DNA of 40,716 nucleotides from Candidatus Cetobacterium colombiensis (GCF_033962415.1 NZ_JAVIKH010000019.1:1-40716); one strand, 5' to 3'; positions 1 through 9,075 are shown, counted from the stretch's first letter. Notes: generated by a model not told the origin, from the sequence alone. Translations and numbers: made by a program.

Positions 1-8
1 AAAAAAGT

Positions 9-84
9 GCTTCTTTAGCTCAGTTGGTAGAGCGCACGACTGTTAATCGTGTTGTCGCTGGTTCGAGCCCAGCAAGAAGCGCCA
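9..84 (+). tRNA. tRNA-Asn (GTT)
   Basis: A full cloverleaf is visible. The acceptor stem GCTTCTT pairs with AAGAAGC, the D arm is GCTC/GAGC, the anticodon loop is CTGTTAA with anticodon GTT, and the T loop is TTCGAGC. The discriminator G is followed by an encoded CCA. It stands apart from the large tRNA cluster near 9-10 kb, and its promoter lies outside the window. Confidence 0.97.
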
Positions 85-112
85 TTTTTTTATTTTTTGG
101 AAAAGAAAATTT

Positions 113-137
113 AAAGAGCTTTTTAGCTCTTTTTTTT
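113..137 (+). terminator. Rho-independent terminator after tRNA-Asn
   Basis: The inverted repeat AAAGAGCT / AGCTCTTT has a TTTT loop and is followed by a T run. It lies 28 bp after the tRNA-Asn gene and just upstream of the polysaccharide operon promoter, so it separates the two transcripts. Confidence 0.85.
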
Positions 138-165
138 ATACAATTATTTTAATATAGTGTATAAT
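136..165 (+). promoter_or_regulatory. Putative promoter of the polysaccharide operon
   Basis: A consensus -10 box TATAAT sits at 160-165. The best -35 candidate is a weak TTATAC at 136-141 with an 18-bp spacer. The -10 box lies upstream of the SD-supported ATG at 202. This supports 202 rather than the in-frame GTG at 157 as the start of the first gene, because the GTG would lie within the promoter. Confidence 0.5.
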
Positions 166-201
166 ATTACTAAATATAAATTAAATAAATGGGGTGAAAA
201 A

Positions 202-1812
202 ATGTTAAAAAAAGAAAGATTTATAGTATTATTTGTATCAATAATAATAATAATAGTTAGCATAGCTTTATTATTAAATAAAAAAAATATAGAAAATATT
301 TTAAAAAGCAATCAAAGCTTATCAAAAATATATGAAAACAATGAAAAAAGAAAAAATGAGAAAATTTTTGATATAAAATTAAAAAATAATAAATTAAAAA
401 AATTATTAGAAAGCTTATCTTTTGATAAAATGGATATTGCTGTTTCAATATTACAAGATGGAAAATTAGTAGATTTTTTGAATAATCCAGATATTAATTC
501 TTATATTGAAAATATAGATTATAATAGGGCCTTAGAGAATGCTAAAGTAATAAGAGAATTAAAAGAATTATCCTTACTTTCTCCAGATCTTTCAAAATAT
601 TTTAGAGATGAACTAATAAAAAATAATTTTGAAAACAGTATAAAAACTATAGAAAATAGACCAGAAGTATTAAAAATAAAAGATAGAATTATTAAATTAT
701 TGCCTATAAAAGATAGTAAAAAAACATTTGATCAACTTTCAGGAGATAATCTAATTGAAATTAGTGAAATTTTATCTAAATCTCCAATTACGGTAGAATT
801 TGTAGAGAAGAAAGACATGAAAAAATATGATTTAGAACAAACTGTTGAGATAAGTAAAACTCTTTATAAAATTGGAAATATAAATCCGAATTTAGCTATT
901 GGAATAAATGAGATGCTGAGTGGATTTGATATTAGAAAAGCTGCGTTATATGGTGATTTATACGTTCAAGATGAGAAGTATGAAAAGGAAATAAAAAAAG
1001 AATTTGAAGCTAATAAATATACTTTTAATGAACCTTTCTTAAGATATAATCCATATGGAAGAACACCTTTAGCTTATGGTTTAAAGTATGAAGTAGAAAA
1101 ACCTGAGTTGTTAAAAGTAACGGTTCTTGGAATGGGTGGAATGCCAAACTTTAGTTATGAAAAAAAGTACACACCAGGAGAGTTATTTCCAATAGTTGGA
1201 TTATATCCTAAAGCTGAAAATACTGTAGTTATTGAAAATATAAATCCTGCAGATAAAAAAGTATTAAAAACTAAAAAATTAAAATTAAAAACATATCCAG
1301 TTGATGATAGGCTACCTTCTATTTACGTTGAAAAAAGAATCCCTGGAAGTATTCAACCTGGCTTTAATTTAGCATCATATAATTTAAAAGATGAAGGATT
1401 ACCATTTGCTTTTGATAGTATGGGGAATATTAGATATATTTTAAAAACAGGAAAAGATATGAGAAAAGTGAAAATTGAAAAAGAGGATTCAGGAGTTTGG
1501 GAAGTAAAAAATGATGAAGATAAATTTCAATTAAATATTTTAGGAAAAATATTAGGAAGAATTGGTAGAGATGATGAAGATGAAGCTATGAAAAATAAAA
1601 AGACTAAGTATTTAGTTAGAAATAATAATGTATTAACTGTTGTTTCTTATAAAGATGAAACTTATCCATCGGCTTTATTTTCTGAATATGGATTAGATTC
1701 AAAAGATGAAATATTTAAAGCTATTATATTCTATGATAAGGATGGAACTGATGAAAATATAATAGAGGATGGCGAAAGAGTTATTCTTTATGAAGGAGAT
1801 AGTGAAAATTAA
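202..1812 (+). CDS. Membrane-anchored arylsulfotransferase-N-domain-like protein
   Basis: The product has 536 residues. The start is the ATG at 202, behind GGGGTG at 191-196. One hydrophobic segment at about residues 6-25 should anchor it in the membrane with the rest outside. Residues about 30-275 are charged, probably helical and unrecognised. From about residue 283 it resembles the N-terminal domain of arylsulfate sulfotransferase (AssT): NPYGRTPL, then KVTVLGMGG, then PIVGLYPKAENTV. The first propeller strand follows (PFAFDSMGNIRYIL at about 401-414; NILGKILGR at about 445-453). The protein then ends, so most of the AssT beta-propeller, including its catalytic histidines, is absent. It heads the polysaccharide operon and overlaps the next gene by 1 nt. 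A sulfotransferase activity is not supported. A binding or accessory role in polysaccharide assembly is only inferred from position. The family resemblance is judged from memory of AssT motifs. Confidence 0.6.
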   Translation: MLKKERFIVLFVSIIIIIVSIALLLNKKNIENILKSNQSLSKIYENNEKRKNEKIFDIKLKNNKLKKLLESLSFDKMDIAVSILQDGKLVDFLNNPDINSYIENIDYNRALENAKVIRELKELSLLSPDLSKYFRDELIKNNFENSIKTIENRPEVLKIKDRIIKLLPIKDSKKTFDQLSGDNLIEISEILSKSPITVEFVEKKDMKKYDLEQTVEISKTLYKIGNINPNLAIGINEMLSGFDIRKAALYGDLYVQDEKYEKEIKKEFEANKYTFNEPFLRYNPYGRTPLAYGLKYEVEKPELLKVTVLGMGGMPNFSYEKKYTPGELFPIVGLYPKAENTVVIENINPADKKVLKTKKLKLKTYPVDDRLPSIYVEKRIPGSIQPGFNLASYNLKDEGLPFAFDSMGNIRYILKTGKDMRKVKIEKEDSGVWEVKNDEDKFQLNILGKILGRIGRDDEDEAMKNKKTKYLVRNNNVLTVVSYKDETYPSALFSEYGLDSKDEIFKAIIFYDKDGTDENIIEDGERVILYEGDSEN

Positions 1813-3047
1813 TGTTAAAAATGTTTTATATTGGGAGTTTAGGAATAATATTTTGGATTTTATCAAGTTTCTTTAGCTTGACAATAGAAACTAGTTTAAT
1901 TGGAATAGGTATTTATGGATTTGTAATGTTAGGAATGTATTTGTTTGATCTTATGAATTTTGATGTTCCGAAGTATTCTATAAAAAATTATTTAACAGTT
2001 ATAGCTATAAATTTATTAATGTTTTTTATATGGTTTTTAACAAGTTGGGATTTTTGGTTAATTGTATTTTCAATTTTATTTACAGCTGTTGCTATTCTAT
2101 TAAGAACAGTTATAAATATAGCTATTTATAGAATTAAACCTGTAACTATTTACGGAAATGGAGAATTAAAAACTAATTTAGAAGAAAGTTTAAAAAAGTT
2201 AGATGGTTATAAATATATTGATTATTCTAATGATATTAGTGAATTGGAAAGTTTTGTTGAAGAGAATAATATAAAATTATTATTATTAGGAAAAATAAAG
2301 TTAGAAGAAAAAGAAATAGAAACTATTTTAAAAATAAAATTAAGAAATACACAAGTAATGGGTTATTTAGACTATATGCTAGAAATAGAAAAGAAAATAG
2401 AAGTTTCATATATAAACGAAGAATGGTTATTAAATGCATATGGATTTGAAATATTAACAAGTAAAATTCAGAATAAAATTAAAAGAGTTTTTGATATAGG
2501 AATGTCTATTGTAATAGGATTTTTAACATTTCCTATAATGATTTTAGCAGCAATAATTGTAAAACTAGAAAGTCCTGGATCAGTTATTTACTCTCAAGCA
2601 AGGGTTGGAGAAAATGAAAAAGAATTTTTAGTATATAAATTTAGAAGTATGAGACAAGATGCTGAAAAAGACGGTGCTAAATGGGCACAAAAAAATGATC
2701 CAAGAGTAACAAAATTTGGAAATTTTATGAGAAAGACAAGAATAGATGAATTACCACAACTTTTAAATGTAATTAGAGGTGATATGAGCTTTATTGGTCC
2801 AAGACCAGAGAGAATGGTATTTATAAAAGAATTAGAAAAACAAATTCCTTATTACGGACTTAGACATATGGTAAAGCCAGGTCTTACTGGATGGGCTCAA
2901 GTTATGTACCCATACGGAGCAACTGTAGAGGATGCTAAAAATAAGCTTGAATATGATTTATATTATATAAAGTGTTATAGTTTGTATTTAGATATAGTAA
3001 TATTATTTAAAACTTTAAAAACAGTAGTTTTTGGAAAAGGAAGGTAG
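1812..3047 (+). CDS. Polyprenyl-phosphate glycosylphosphotransferase (WbaP/CpsE type)
   Basis: This is the initiating enzyme of polysaccharide synthesis. It moves a sugar-1-phosphate from a nucleotide sugar onto undecaprenyl phosphate at the inner membrane face. The 411-residue protein has about four N-terminal membrane helices (residues 5-105), a Rossmann-like middle starting at VTIYGNG (111-117), and a hydrophobic helix at about 226-250. The C-terminal bacterial sugar transferase domain carries PGSVIYSQARVG, YKFRSM, the catalytic-dyad motif RIDELPQ (Asp312-Glu313) and DMSFIGPRPE. Length and order match the five-segment WbaP/CpsE class. The first sugar (glucose, galactose or other) cannot be told from sequence. 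The ATG overlaps the previous stop (TAATG), which suggests translational coupling. Confidence 0.92.
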   Translation: MLKMFYIGSLGIIFWILSSFFSLTIETSLIGIGIYGFVMLGMYLFDLMNFDVPKYSIKNYLTVIAINLLMFFIWFLTSWDFWLIVFSILFTAVAILLRTVINIAIYRIKPVTIYGNGELKTNLEESLKKLDGYKYIDYSNDISELESFVEENNIKLLLLGKIKLEEKEIETILKIKLRNTQVMGYLDYMLEIEKKIEVSYINEEWLLNAYGFEILTSKIQNKIKRVFDIGMSIVIGFLTFPIMILAAIIVKLESPGSVIYSQARVGENEKEFLVYKFRSMRQDAEKDGAKWAQKNDPRVTKFGNFMRKTRIDELPQLLNVIRGDMSFIGPRPERMVFIKELEKQIPYYGLRHMVKPGLTGWAQVMYPYGATVEDAKNKLEYDLYYIKCYSLYLDIVILFKTLKTVVFGKGR

Positions 3048-3049
3048 GT

Positions 3050-3850
3050 ATGATAACTGTATTTACACCCACCTATAATAGAGAATATACATTGAAAAGA
3101 TTATATAAAAGTCTTAAGAATCAGACTATTAAAAATTTTGAATGGATAATTGTAGATGATGGTTCAAATGATGATACAGAAAATTTAATAAAAGAATTTA
3201 TAAAAGAAGATGAAATTCCAATAATATATAAGAAAGTAAAAAATGGTGGAAAAATGAGAGCCATAAATATTGGAGTATCATTGGCTAATAAAGAACTTTT
3301 CTTTATTGTAGATAGTGATGATTATTTAGATGAAAGAGCTATGGAAACAATAGAAGAGGAAAGTGTCACTCTTCCTGTTGATTATGCGGGAGTAGTTTTT
3401 AGAAAAGTAGAAGTTTTTGATAACGGAAAGATTGTTAGAGAAAGAGAAAGGTTTGGAGAGGATCAAATAGATAGTACTCCAATAAATATATTCTATAATA
3501 AAAAAATATTAGGAGATAAAGCTGAAGTTGTAAAAACTGCTATTATGAGAGAATATCCATTTCCAGAAATAGAAGGAGAAAAATTTGTTCCTGAAGGATA
3601 TATTTGGAATCAAATTGGTGAAAACTACATGTTTAGATATATTGATAAAGGAATATATTATTATCAATATTTAGACGATGGATATACCAAGAGGTTTAGT
3701 GAAATTATAAAATTAAATCCTAAAGGATTAAAATTATATTATGGATATATGTTGAAAAAAAATATTCCATTAAAAAATAAAATAAAATTTATGATTAGAT
3801 ATTTCCAATCATTGTATTATTGTTGGAAAAAGGAAGGAAAAACTAAATGA
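3050..3850 (+). CDS. GT2 family glycosyltransferase
   Basis: The 266-residue protein has a GT-A fold. The N-terminus ITVFTPTYNREYTL and IIVDDGSNDDT (33-43) form the nucleotide-sugar site, and DSDD at 88-91 is the metal-binding DXD motif. The C-terminal 80 residues are basic and aromatic and lack a clear membrane helix, as is common in capsule and LPS transferases. It starts 2 nt after the preceding stop, with GGAAGG as ribosome site inside the upstream gene. It probably adds the second or a later sugar of the repeat unit on the cytoplasmic side. Donor and acceptor are unknown. Confidence 0.9.
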   Translation: MITVFTPTYNREYTLKRLYKSLKNQTIKNFEWIIVDDGSNDDTENLIKEFIKEDEIPIIYKKVKNGGKMRAINIGVSLANKELFFIVDSDDYLDERAMETIEEESVTLPVDYAGVVFRKVEVFDNGKIVRERERFGEDQIDSTPINIFYNKKILGDKAEVVKTAIMREYPFPEIEGEKFVPEGYIWNQIGENYMFRYIDKGIYYYQYLDDGYTKRFSEIIKLNPKGLKLYYGYMLKKNIPLKNKIKFMIRYFQSLYYCWKKEGKTK

Positions 3851-4905
3851 AAATACTTCACATAATAACATCTTTAGAATTAGGTGGAGCAGAAAAATTA
3901 CTTTTGGATCTTATACCTGCTCAGAAAAGACAAGGAGCAGATGTGGAATTGTTAGTTCTAGATACAAAAGGTGAGAAATTTTTAGAAGAATATAAAAAAA
4001 GAGGAATAAAAGTTCATGTAACCAAAATCAATGATAAATTGAGTTTTAAAAATATTTTTGAAATTTCTAGAATAATAAAAGAAAATAAAATAGAGCTGGT
4101 TCATACACATTTGGTTCACGCTCAAATTTGGACAAGTGTAGCTAGATATTTCAATAAAAAAATTATATATATAACAACAGAACATAGTACTCACAACAGA
4201 AGAAGAGAAAAAAAGATATACAAACTTTTAGATAAATTTATATATAACTCTTTTAGTAAGATTATAGCTATATCAGAAGCTACAGCAAGAGAACTTATAA
4301 AGTGGACAGAAATAGGAATAAAAAAAATAGAGGTAATTCCAAATGGAGTTTCATTAAGAGCTTTTATGGGGAAACCTAAAGAAAGAAAAGGGAATAGTTT
4401 AATAATGGTTTCAAGGTTTCATACTTCAAAAGATCATTTGACGGTTGTAAGAGCTATGGAAAAATTGCCAAAAGATTATACATTAACTTTTGTTGGAGAA
4501 GGAGAAACTCAAGAAGCTGTAAAAAGAGAAGTACTAATGTTGAAACTAAGTGATAGAATACAATTTTTAGGCTATTCAAATTCTATCCCATCTTTATTAA
4601 AAAGAAGTGATATAGCAATACAATCCTCTAATTTTGAAGGGTTTGGATTGAGTGCTTTAGAAGCTATGGCTTCAGGAACACCAGTGGTAGCTAGTAATGT
4701 AGAAGGATTAGCAAATGTAGTTGGTGAAAGTGGACTTCTATTTGAATTGGGGAATGTAAATGATTTGGTTAAAAAAATAGAGAGCTTAGAGAATAAAGAA
4801 TTATATTTTAGAAAAAGTAGTGATGGAATAAGAAATAGTTTGTTATATTCAATAGAAGCTACTGCTAAAAAGTATATAGAGGTGTATAAAGAGGAATTAG
4901 AATGA
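3847..4905 (+). CDS. GT4 family glycosyltransferase
   Basis: The 352-residue protein has a GT-B fold. The N-terminal domain opens with KILHIITSLELGGAEKLL, the GGAE glycine-rich loop typical of retaining GT4 enzymes. The C-terminal domain has VIPNGVS (about 161-167), SLIMVSRFHTSKDH, and the E-x7-E nucleotide-sugar signature in FEGFGLSALEAMASGTPVVA. The start ATG overlaps the previous stop as ATGA, so translation is probably coupled. It resembles many capsule and exopolysaccharide transferases; specificity cannot be assigned. Confidence 0.92.
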   Translation: MKILHIITSLELGGAEKLLLDLIPAQKRQGADVELLVLDTKGEKFLEEYKKRGIKVHVTKINDKLSFKNIFEISRIIKENKIELVHTHLVHAQIWTSVARYFNKKIIYITTEHSTHNRRREKKIYKLLDKFIYNSFSKIIAISEATARELIKWTEIGIKKIEVIPNGVSLRAFMGKPKERKGNSLIMVSRFHTSKDHLTVVRAMEKLPKDYTLTFVGEGETQEAVKREVLMLKLSDRIQFLGYSNSIPSLLKRSDIAIQSSNFEGFGLSALEAMASGTPVVASNVEGLANVVGESGLLFELGNVNDLVKKIESLENKELYFRKSSDGIRNSLLYSIEATAKKYIEVYKEELE

Positions 4906-6023
4906 TATTTATATTTATAGCTTTTATTTTGCTTTTATTAGGAATTTACGATGTTTTTGGTGACAATAAAGAATTAAAAGAGAAAATATTAAAAATGATA
5001 GTTTTATTTTTAATATTTTTTTTAGGAACACGAGGTTTTTTAGGATGGGATTGGTATTTTTACTATCCATCTTTTATGGAAGGAACCTATGTCTATGAAA
5101 AAGGTTATATGCTTTATACTCAGCTAATTAGAAGTATTTTTAAAAACTATATTTTTTATCAAATATTAACAACAACAATAGACTTTATAGCACTTTATTA
5201 TATATTTAAAAAATATTGTAAATATCCAATATTAGCTTTTGCTATTTTTTTTAGTATTCAAGGGTTACATATAGAGGTTGAATTGTTGAGAAATATTAAA
5301 GCAATTATATTGTTTTTATTTTCTTTGAGATACATAGAAGAAAAAAAAATTATTCCATTTTTACTTTTAAATTTAATAGGAATTTATTTTCATACAAGTG
5401 CAATTATATTTTTGCCTATGTATTTTATTTTAAATTATAAATATAAAGACAAAGTAATATTAGGTTTATTTCTATTAGGAAGTATTTATTATTTGTTGGA
5501 TTTAAAAATATTTTTATCAGTATTTAATTTGAATTTATACTTTTTACCAAAGATTTTAAATGATAAAATTTTAAGTTATAATCAAGTTATACCAAAGGAT
5601 CTAATAAGAGGATTTAATTCATTTTATATAGAAAGATTAGTTATATTTATATTGGCGTATAAATATGAAAATAATTTAATTTTAAAAAATAGTGCATACA
5701 TTTGGATTGGTATTTTTTTATTTACATCAGAATTATCAATAGTTTCTTTAAGAATAGGAATTTTATTTGTATATTCTTCATGGTTAATATTAACAAGAGG
5801 TATAGAAAAAGTTCATAGAAAAGATATTTTATTGATAATTATTTTTATTTTATGTTTGGGTAGAATATATAAAAGCCTTACATTTCCTGGTAATATAATA
5901 AATTATAAATATGAAAATATATTTTTTAACAAATTAGATTATGAAAGAAGAGAAAAAGAGTTGATAGAAGGAAAAAAGTTTTTAAAAGATAGTCATGGAA
6001 AAGAGTTATTAATTCAATACTAA
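4902..6023 (+). CDS. EpsG/Wzy-like polysaccharide polymerase
   Basis: The 373-residue protein is almost entirely hydrophobic, with about ten membrane segments. Features of the EpsG family are visible: a short first helix, then LGTRGFLGWDWYFYYPSF, a YEKGYMLY segment, LLRNIKAIILFLFSLRYIE and IGIYFHTSAIIFLPMYF. In this family the protein is proposed to link lipid-carried repeat units in the membrane, as Wzy does. It overlaps the upstream transferase as ATGA and sits in the middle of the transferase genes, as expected for a Wzy-dependent locus. Polymerases are poorly conserved, so the call rests on topology, the short motifs and context. Confidence 0.78.
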   Translation: MIFIFIAFILLLLGIYDVFGDNKELKEKILKMIVLFLIFFLGTRGFLGWDWYFYYPSFMEGTYVYEKGYMLYTQLIRSIFKNYIFYQILTTTIDFIALYYIFKKYCKYPILAFAIFFSIQGLHIEVELLRNIKAIILFLFSLRYIEEKKIIPFLLLNLIGIYFHTSAIIFLPMYFILNYKYKDKVILGLFLLGSIYYLLDLKIFLSVFNLNLYFLPKILNDKILSYNQVIPKDLIRGFNSFYIERLVIFILAYKYENNLILKNSAYIWIGIFLFTSELSIVSLRIGILFVYSSWLILTRGIEKVHRKDILLIIIFILCLGRIYKSLTFPGNIINYKYENIFFNKLDYERREKELIEGKKFLKDSHGKELLIQY

Positions 6024-6036
6024 TTGAGAGGTATTT

Positions 6037-7152
6037 ATGAAAAAATTGAAAATATTTTTTACAGCTAATGTACTTTGGGATATTTATATATTTCGATATG
6101 GAGTTATAAAAGCTCTAATAGAAGATGGACATGAGGTTGTGGCAGTAGCACCAATAGATTCTAGAATTAATTTCCCTGAAGAATTAGGAATTAGACATAT
6201 ACCTATAGAGTTAAGTTTAAGAGGAGTTAATCCAGTAAAGGATTTTAAATTGTTTTTAGAATTAAAAAAAATATATAAAAAAGAAAAGCCAGATATAATA
6301 TTTCATTATACAATTAAACCTAATATTTATGGAACTTTAGCAGCAAAATGTCAAAAAATTTCAAGTGTAGCGGTTTTGACTGGATTAGGATATTCTTTTG
6401 TTGAAGGAGGAGTTGTTTCAGCAATAGCAAAAACATTGTATAAAATATCTTTAAACTATGCTAAAGAAGTTTGGGTTTTAAATGAAGATGATAAAAAACG
6501 TTTGATAGATGAAAAAATTGTAAAAGAAAATAAATTATTTATCCTTCCTGGAGAAGGCGTTGATACTAAAAAGTTTTCGCCAATTCCAAAAGAAAAAAAT
6601 GAAACTATAACGTTTTTAATGGTTGCTAGAGCTTTTTATGACAAAGGTGTAAGAGAATATGTTGAAGCTGCTAAAATAATAAAAAGTAAAGGTTATAAAG
6701 TTAAATTTTGGTTTTTAGGAGCTTTAGGAGGAAGTGCTGCAAACGGGATAGATGAGGCTAAAATGAAAGAGTACACTGATTCTGGTATTTTAGAATACCT
6801 TGGACATAGAAAAGACGTAGAAGCTGTAATAAACGCTTCTGATTGTGTGATACTGCCATCTTATAGAGAAGGAATATCTAAAGTTTTAATGGAAGCTGCA
6901 AGCATGGAAAAACCTATAATAGCTACAAATGTGACAGGATGTAAAGAAATTGTAGATAATAATAAAAATGGATATTTAGTTGAATCGAAAAATTCAATAG
7001 ATTTATCAGAGAAAATAGAAAAATTTATAAATTTATCTTATGAAGAGAAGGTTTTAATGGGAAAAAATGGAAGAAAAAAAATATTAAATGAATTTGATGA
7101 AAAAATAATAATAGACATATATAGGAGAAAACTATGGAACTTACATTTATAG
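6037..7152 (+). CDS. GT4 family glycosyltransferase (PglA-like)
   Basis: The 371-residue GT-B protein begins with KIFFTANVLWDIYIFRYGVI and has HYTIKPNIYGTLAA followed by VAVLTGLGYSFVEGG. This pattern resembles PglA-type enzymes, which add N-acetylhexosamine to lipid-linked sugars. The C-terminal half shows ILPGEGVDTKKF, FLMVARAFYDKGVREYV and the E-x7-E site in REGISKVLMEAASMEKPIIA. The ribosome site GAGAGG precedes ATG 6037. The gene's 3' end overlaps the next gene by 19 nt. The acetamido-sugar specificity is an inference from family resemblance. Confidence 0.88.
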   Translation: MKKLKIFFTANVLWDIYIFRYGVIKALIEDGHEVVAVAPIDSRINFPEELGIRHIPIELSLRGVNPVKDFKLFLELKKIYKKEKPDIIFHYTIKPNIYGTLAAKCQKISSVAVLTGLGYSFVEGGVVSAIAKTLYKISLNYAKEVWVLNEDDKKRLIDEKIVKENKLFILPGEGVDTKKFSPIPKEKNETITFLMVARAFYDKGVREYVEAAKIIKSKGYKVKFWFLGALGGSAANGIDEAKMKEYTDSGILEYLGHRKDVEAVINASDCVILPSYREGISKVLMEAASMEKPIIATNVTGCKEIVDNNKNGYLVESKNSIDLSEKIEKFINLSYEEKVLMGKNGRKKILNEFDEKIIIDIYRRKLWNLHL

Positions 7153-8120
7153 TACCAGTTTATAATGTTGAAAATTACTTAGTAGAATGTTTAGATAGTA
7201 TATATAAAGTTAAAAATATAAAATATGAAGTTATTTTAATCAATGATGGATCAACGGATAAAAGTTTAGATATATTAAAAAGTTATAATGAAAAGTATTC
7301 TGAAATAACAAAAATTATAGATAAAAAAAATGGCGGATTATCTTCAGCTCGGAATGCGGGGATAAAGGAAGCTAAAGGTGAATATCTCTCTTTTATAGAT
7401 AGTGACGATATAATTGATTCTAATGGTTTTGAAGAGTTTTTTAAAGAGGGGCAAAAGCTAGATTTAGATATAATGGTTGGAAACATGAAATACTTTTCTG
7501 AAGATAAAATAGGAGAACCTTTATTTAGATCTGAAGAGATAAAAGACTTTACAGTAGGAAAAGGAACTAAATTTTTTTTGACACTATTCGAAGGTGTAAA
7601 ATGCTTTAGAGAAGAAGTTGTTGATGATATTTATAAAAGAGATTTTATATGTGAAAACAAATTATATTTTCATGATAATTTGATTCATGAAGACAGTTAT
7701 TTCACTCCGATGGCTTATTTAAAAGCGAAAAGAGTTAAATATATAGATATTCCTTTTTACTACTATAGACAAAGATCAGGAAGTATAATGAGTGTAGTTA
7801 CAGAAAAAAGTATAAATTCTTTAGAAAAGATATGTTTTATGTTACTTAATGAATATACAAAAACTGATGATTATGGTAGAGAAGCTTTATCAAAATTACT
7901 TCCAAGTTTTTATAAAGTAGTTGTTTATAGATATATAAATTCAAATAAAAATTATAGAGAAAAATTAAAAAACTATAGATATATTTTTAAAGAAGTAAAT
8001 GGGATGAAAAATAAAAATTTTGAAGAGATTTTAGTATATATTTCACCTAAAATTTCCAATTTTATAAGAAAAATAATGGGAAAAGACATTGGTAATAATC
8101 AAAAAATACCTAAGTTTTAG
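7134..8120 (+). CDS. GT2 family glycosyltransferase
   Basis: The 328-residue GT-A enzyme opens with ELTFIVPVYNVENYLVECL and has ILINDGSTDKS, KNGGLSSARNAG and the metal-binding DSDD (89-92). A later HEDSYF segment carries the acidic pair that often acts as catalytic base in inverting GT2 enzymes. The C-terminal 100 residues are basic and helical. Start ATG 7134 has TAGGAG at 7121-7126, inside the end of the previous gene. The acceptor and donor sugars are not deducible. Confidence 0.9.
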   Translation: MELTFIVPVYNVENYLVECLDSIYKVKNIKYEVILINDGSTDKSLDILKSYNEKYSEITKIIDKKNGGLSSARNAGIKEAKGEYLSFIDSDDIIDSNGFEEFFKEGQKLDLDIMVGNMKYFSEDKIGEPLFRSEEIKDFTVGKGTKFFLTLFEGVKCFREEVVDDIYKRDFICENKLYFHDNLIHEDSYFTPMAYLKAKRVKYIDIPFYYYRQRSGSIMSVVTEKSINSLEKICFMLLNEYTKTDDYGREALSKLLPSFYKVVVYRYINSNKNYREKLKNYRYIFKEVNGMKNKNFEEILVYISPKISNFIRKIMGKDIGNNQKIPKF

Positions 8121-8128
8121 GAGGGATT

Positions 8129-8893
8129 ATGGAAAAAAAAATACACTATGTTTGGTTAGGTAAAAATCCAAAACCTAATATAATGGATATTTGTATAAAT
8201 TCTTGGAGAGAAAAATTACCTGATTATGAAATAATAGAATGGAATGAAGAAAATTTAAATTTTTATGAAGAAATAGAGAAAAATAGATTTTTAAAAGAAT
8301 GTTACAATAGAAAGTTATGGGCTTTTCTATCTGATTATTTTAGAGTTAAAGTTTTATATGATCAAGGTGGGATATACTTGGACTCAGATATGCAAATTAT
8401 AAAAAATTTAGACATTTTTTTAGAAAATGAAATGTTTTTGGGAAAAGAAGATAAAAAGCAAGCTAGTGCGGGAATTATAGGAGCTAAAAAACAACATCCC
8501 TTTTTTAAAAAAATGTTAGATTTCTATGAAAAAGATATTTGGAATATAAATATTTATACAATTCCAGCAATAATTCAATATATATTGAAAAAAGATTATG
8601 GATTTTTAGAAGAAATCTCTGGTATTGTAAAATTAAGAGATGGAATAATAATATATCCTTCTGAATATTTTTATCCATATCATTTTACAGAGGAATTTTC
8701 ATACGATAAAATAAAAAATAATACCTATGGAATCCATTGGTGGGGAAAAAGTTGGCATGGAAATAATAAAAAACTTTATTTTTTAGAGTTCAAAACTCTA
8801 AAAGGATATAAAAAAATTGTTGTAAATACATTAATTTTTTTAAATTTATTAGAGCCCGTTAGAAAAATTTATGAAAAATTTATAAAAAAATAA
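8129..8893 (+). CDS. GT32-like glycosyltransferase (DXD sugar-binding region)
   Basis: The 254-residue protein begins KKIHYVWLGKNPKPNIM, typical of the Gly_transf_sug/GT32 family related to capsular polysaccharide transferases and the yeast Och1 fold. The core motif LSDYFRVKVLYDQGGIYLDS leads into the DSD triad at 85-87, which binds metal and nucleotide sugar. A GIHWWGKSW motif near residue 205 is also characteristic. The ribosome site AGGAGGG at 8119-8125 is strong. It is the last gene of the operon, and a terminator-like hairpin follows at 8899. Confidence 0.9.
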   Translation: MEKKIHYVWLGKNPKPNIMDICINSWREKLPDYEIIEWNEENLNFYEEIEKNRFLKECYNRKLWAFLSDYFRVKVLYDQGGIYLDSDMQIIKNLDIFLENEMFLGKEDKKQASAGIIGAKKQHPFFKKMLDFYEKDIWNINIYTIPAIIQYILKKDYGFLEEISGIVKLRDGIIIYPSEYFYPYHFTEEFSYDKIKNNTYGIHWWGKSWHGNNKKLYFLEFKTLKGYKKIVVNTLIFLNLLEPVRKIYEKFIKK

Positions 8894-8898
8894 AAAAT

Positions 8899-8958
8899 AA
8901 GTACCTCTTGAAAAGCTAGTAAAATCAATAGCTAATTAAAGGTACTTTGTATTTTTTT
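8899..8958 (+). terminator. Probable terminator of the polysaccharide operon
   Basis: The outer arms AAGTACCT (8899-8906) and AGGTACTT (8940-8947) enclose a possible inner AGCTA/TAGCT pairing and are followed by a T run. The long interrupted stem is less typical than others in this window. Its position between the last transferase and the tRNA promoter supports the call. Confidence 0.6.
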
Positions 8959-8988
8959 TAAAAACTTTTAAAAAAATAAAAAAACTTG

Positions 8989-9017
8989 TTGACTTTATTT
9001 ATAATTTATGATATTAT
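8989..9017 (+). promoter_or_regulatory. Strong sigma-70-type promoter of the tRNA cluster
   Basis: TTGACT at 8989-8994 and TATTAT at 9012-9017 are separated by exactly 17 bp. An A-rich tract immediately upstream looks like an UP element. The leader between the start site and the first tRNA contains a GTCC/GGAC hairpin (9025-9037) and repeated GAAAAGC-type units. The same architecture recurs at 40588-40616. Confidence 0.85.
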
Positions 9018-9075
9018 TATTAATGTCCGTGAGGGACAGCGAAAAGCGAAAGCGAAAAGCTCCTTCAACTAGGAA

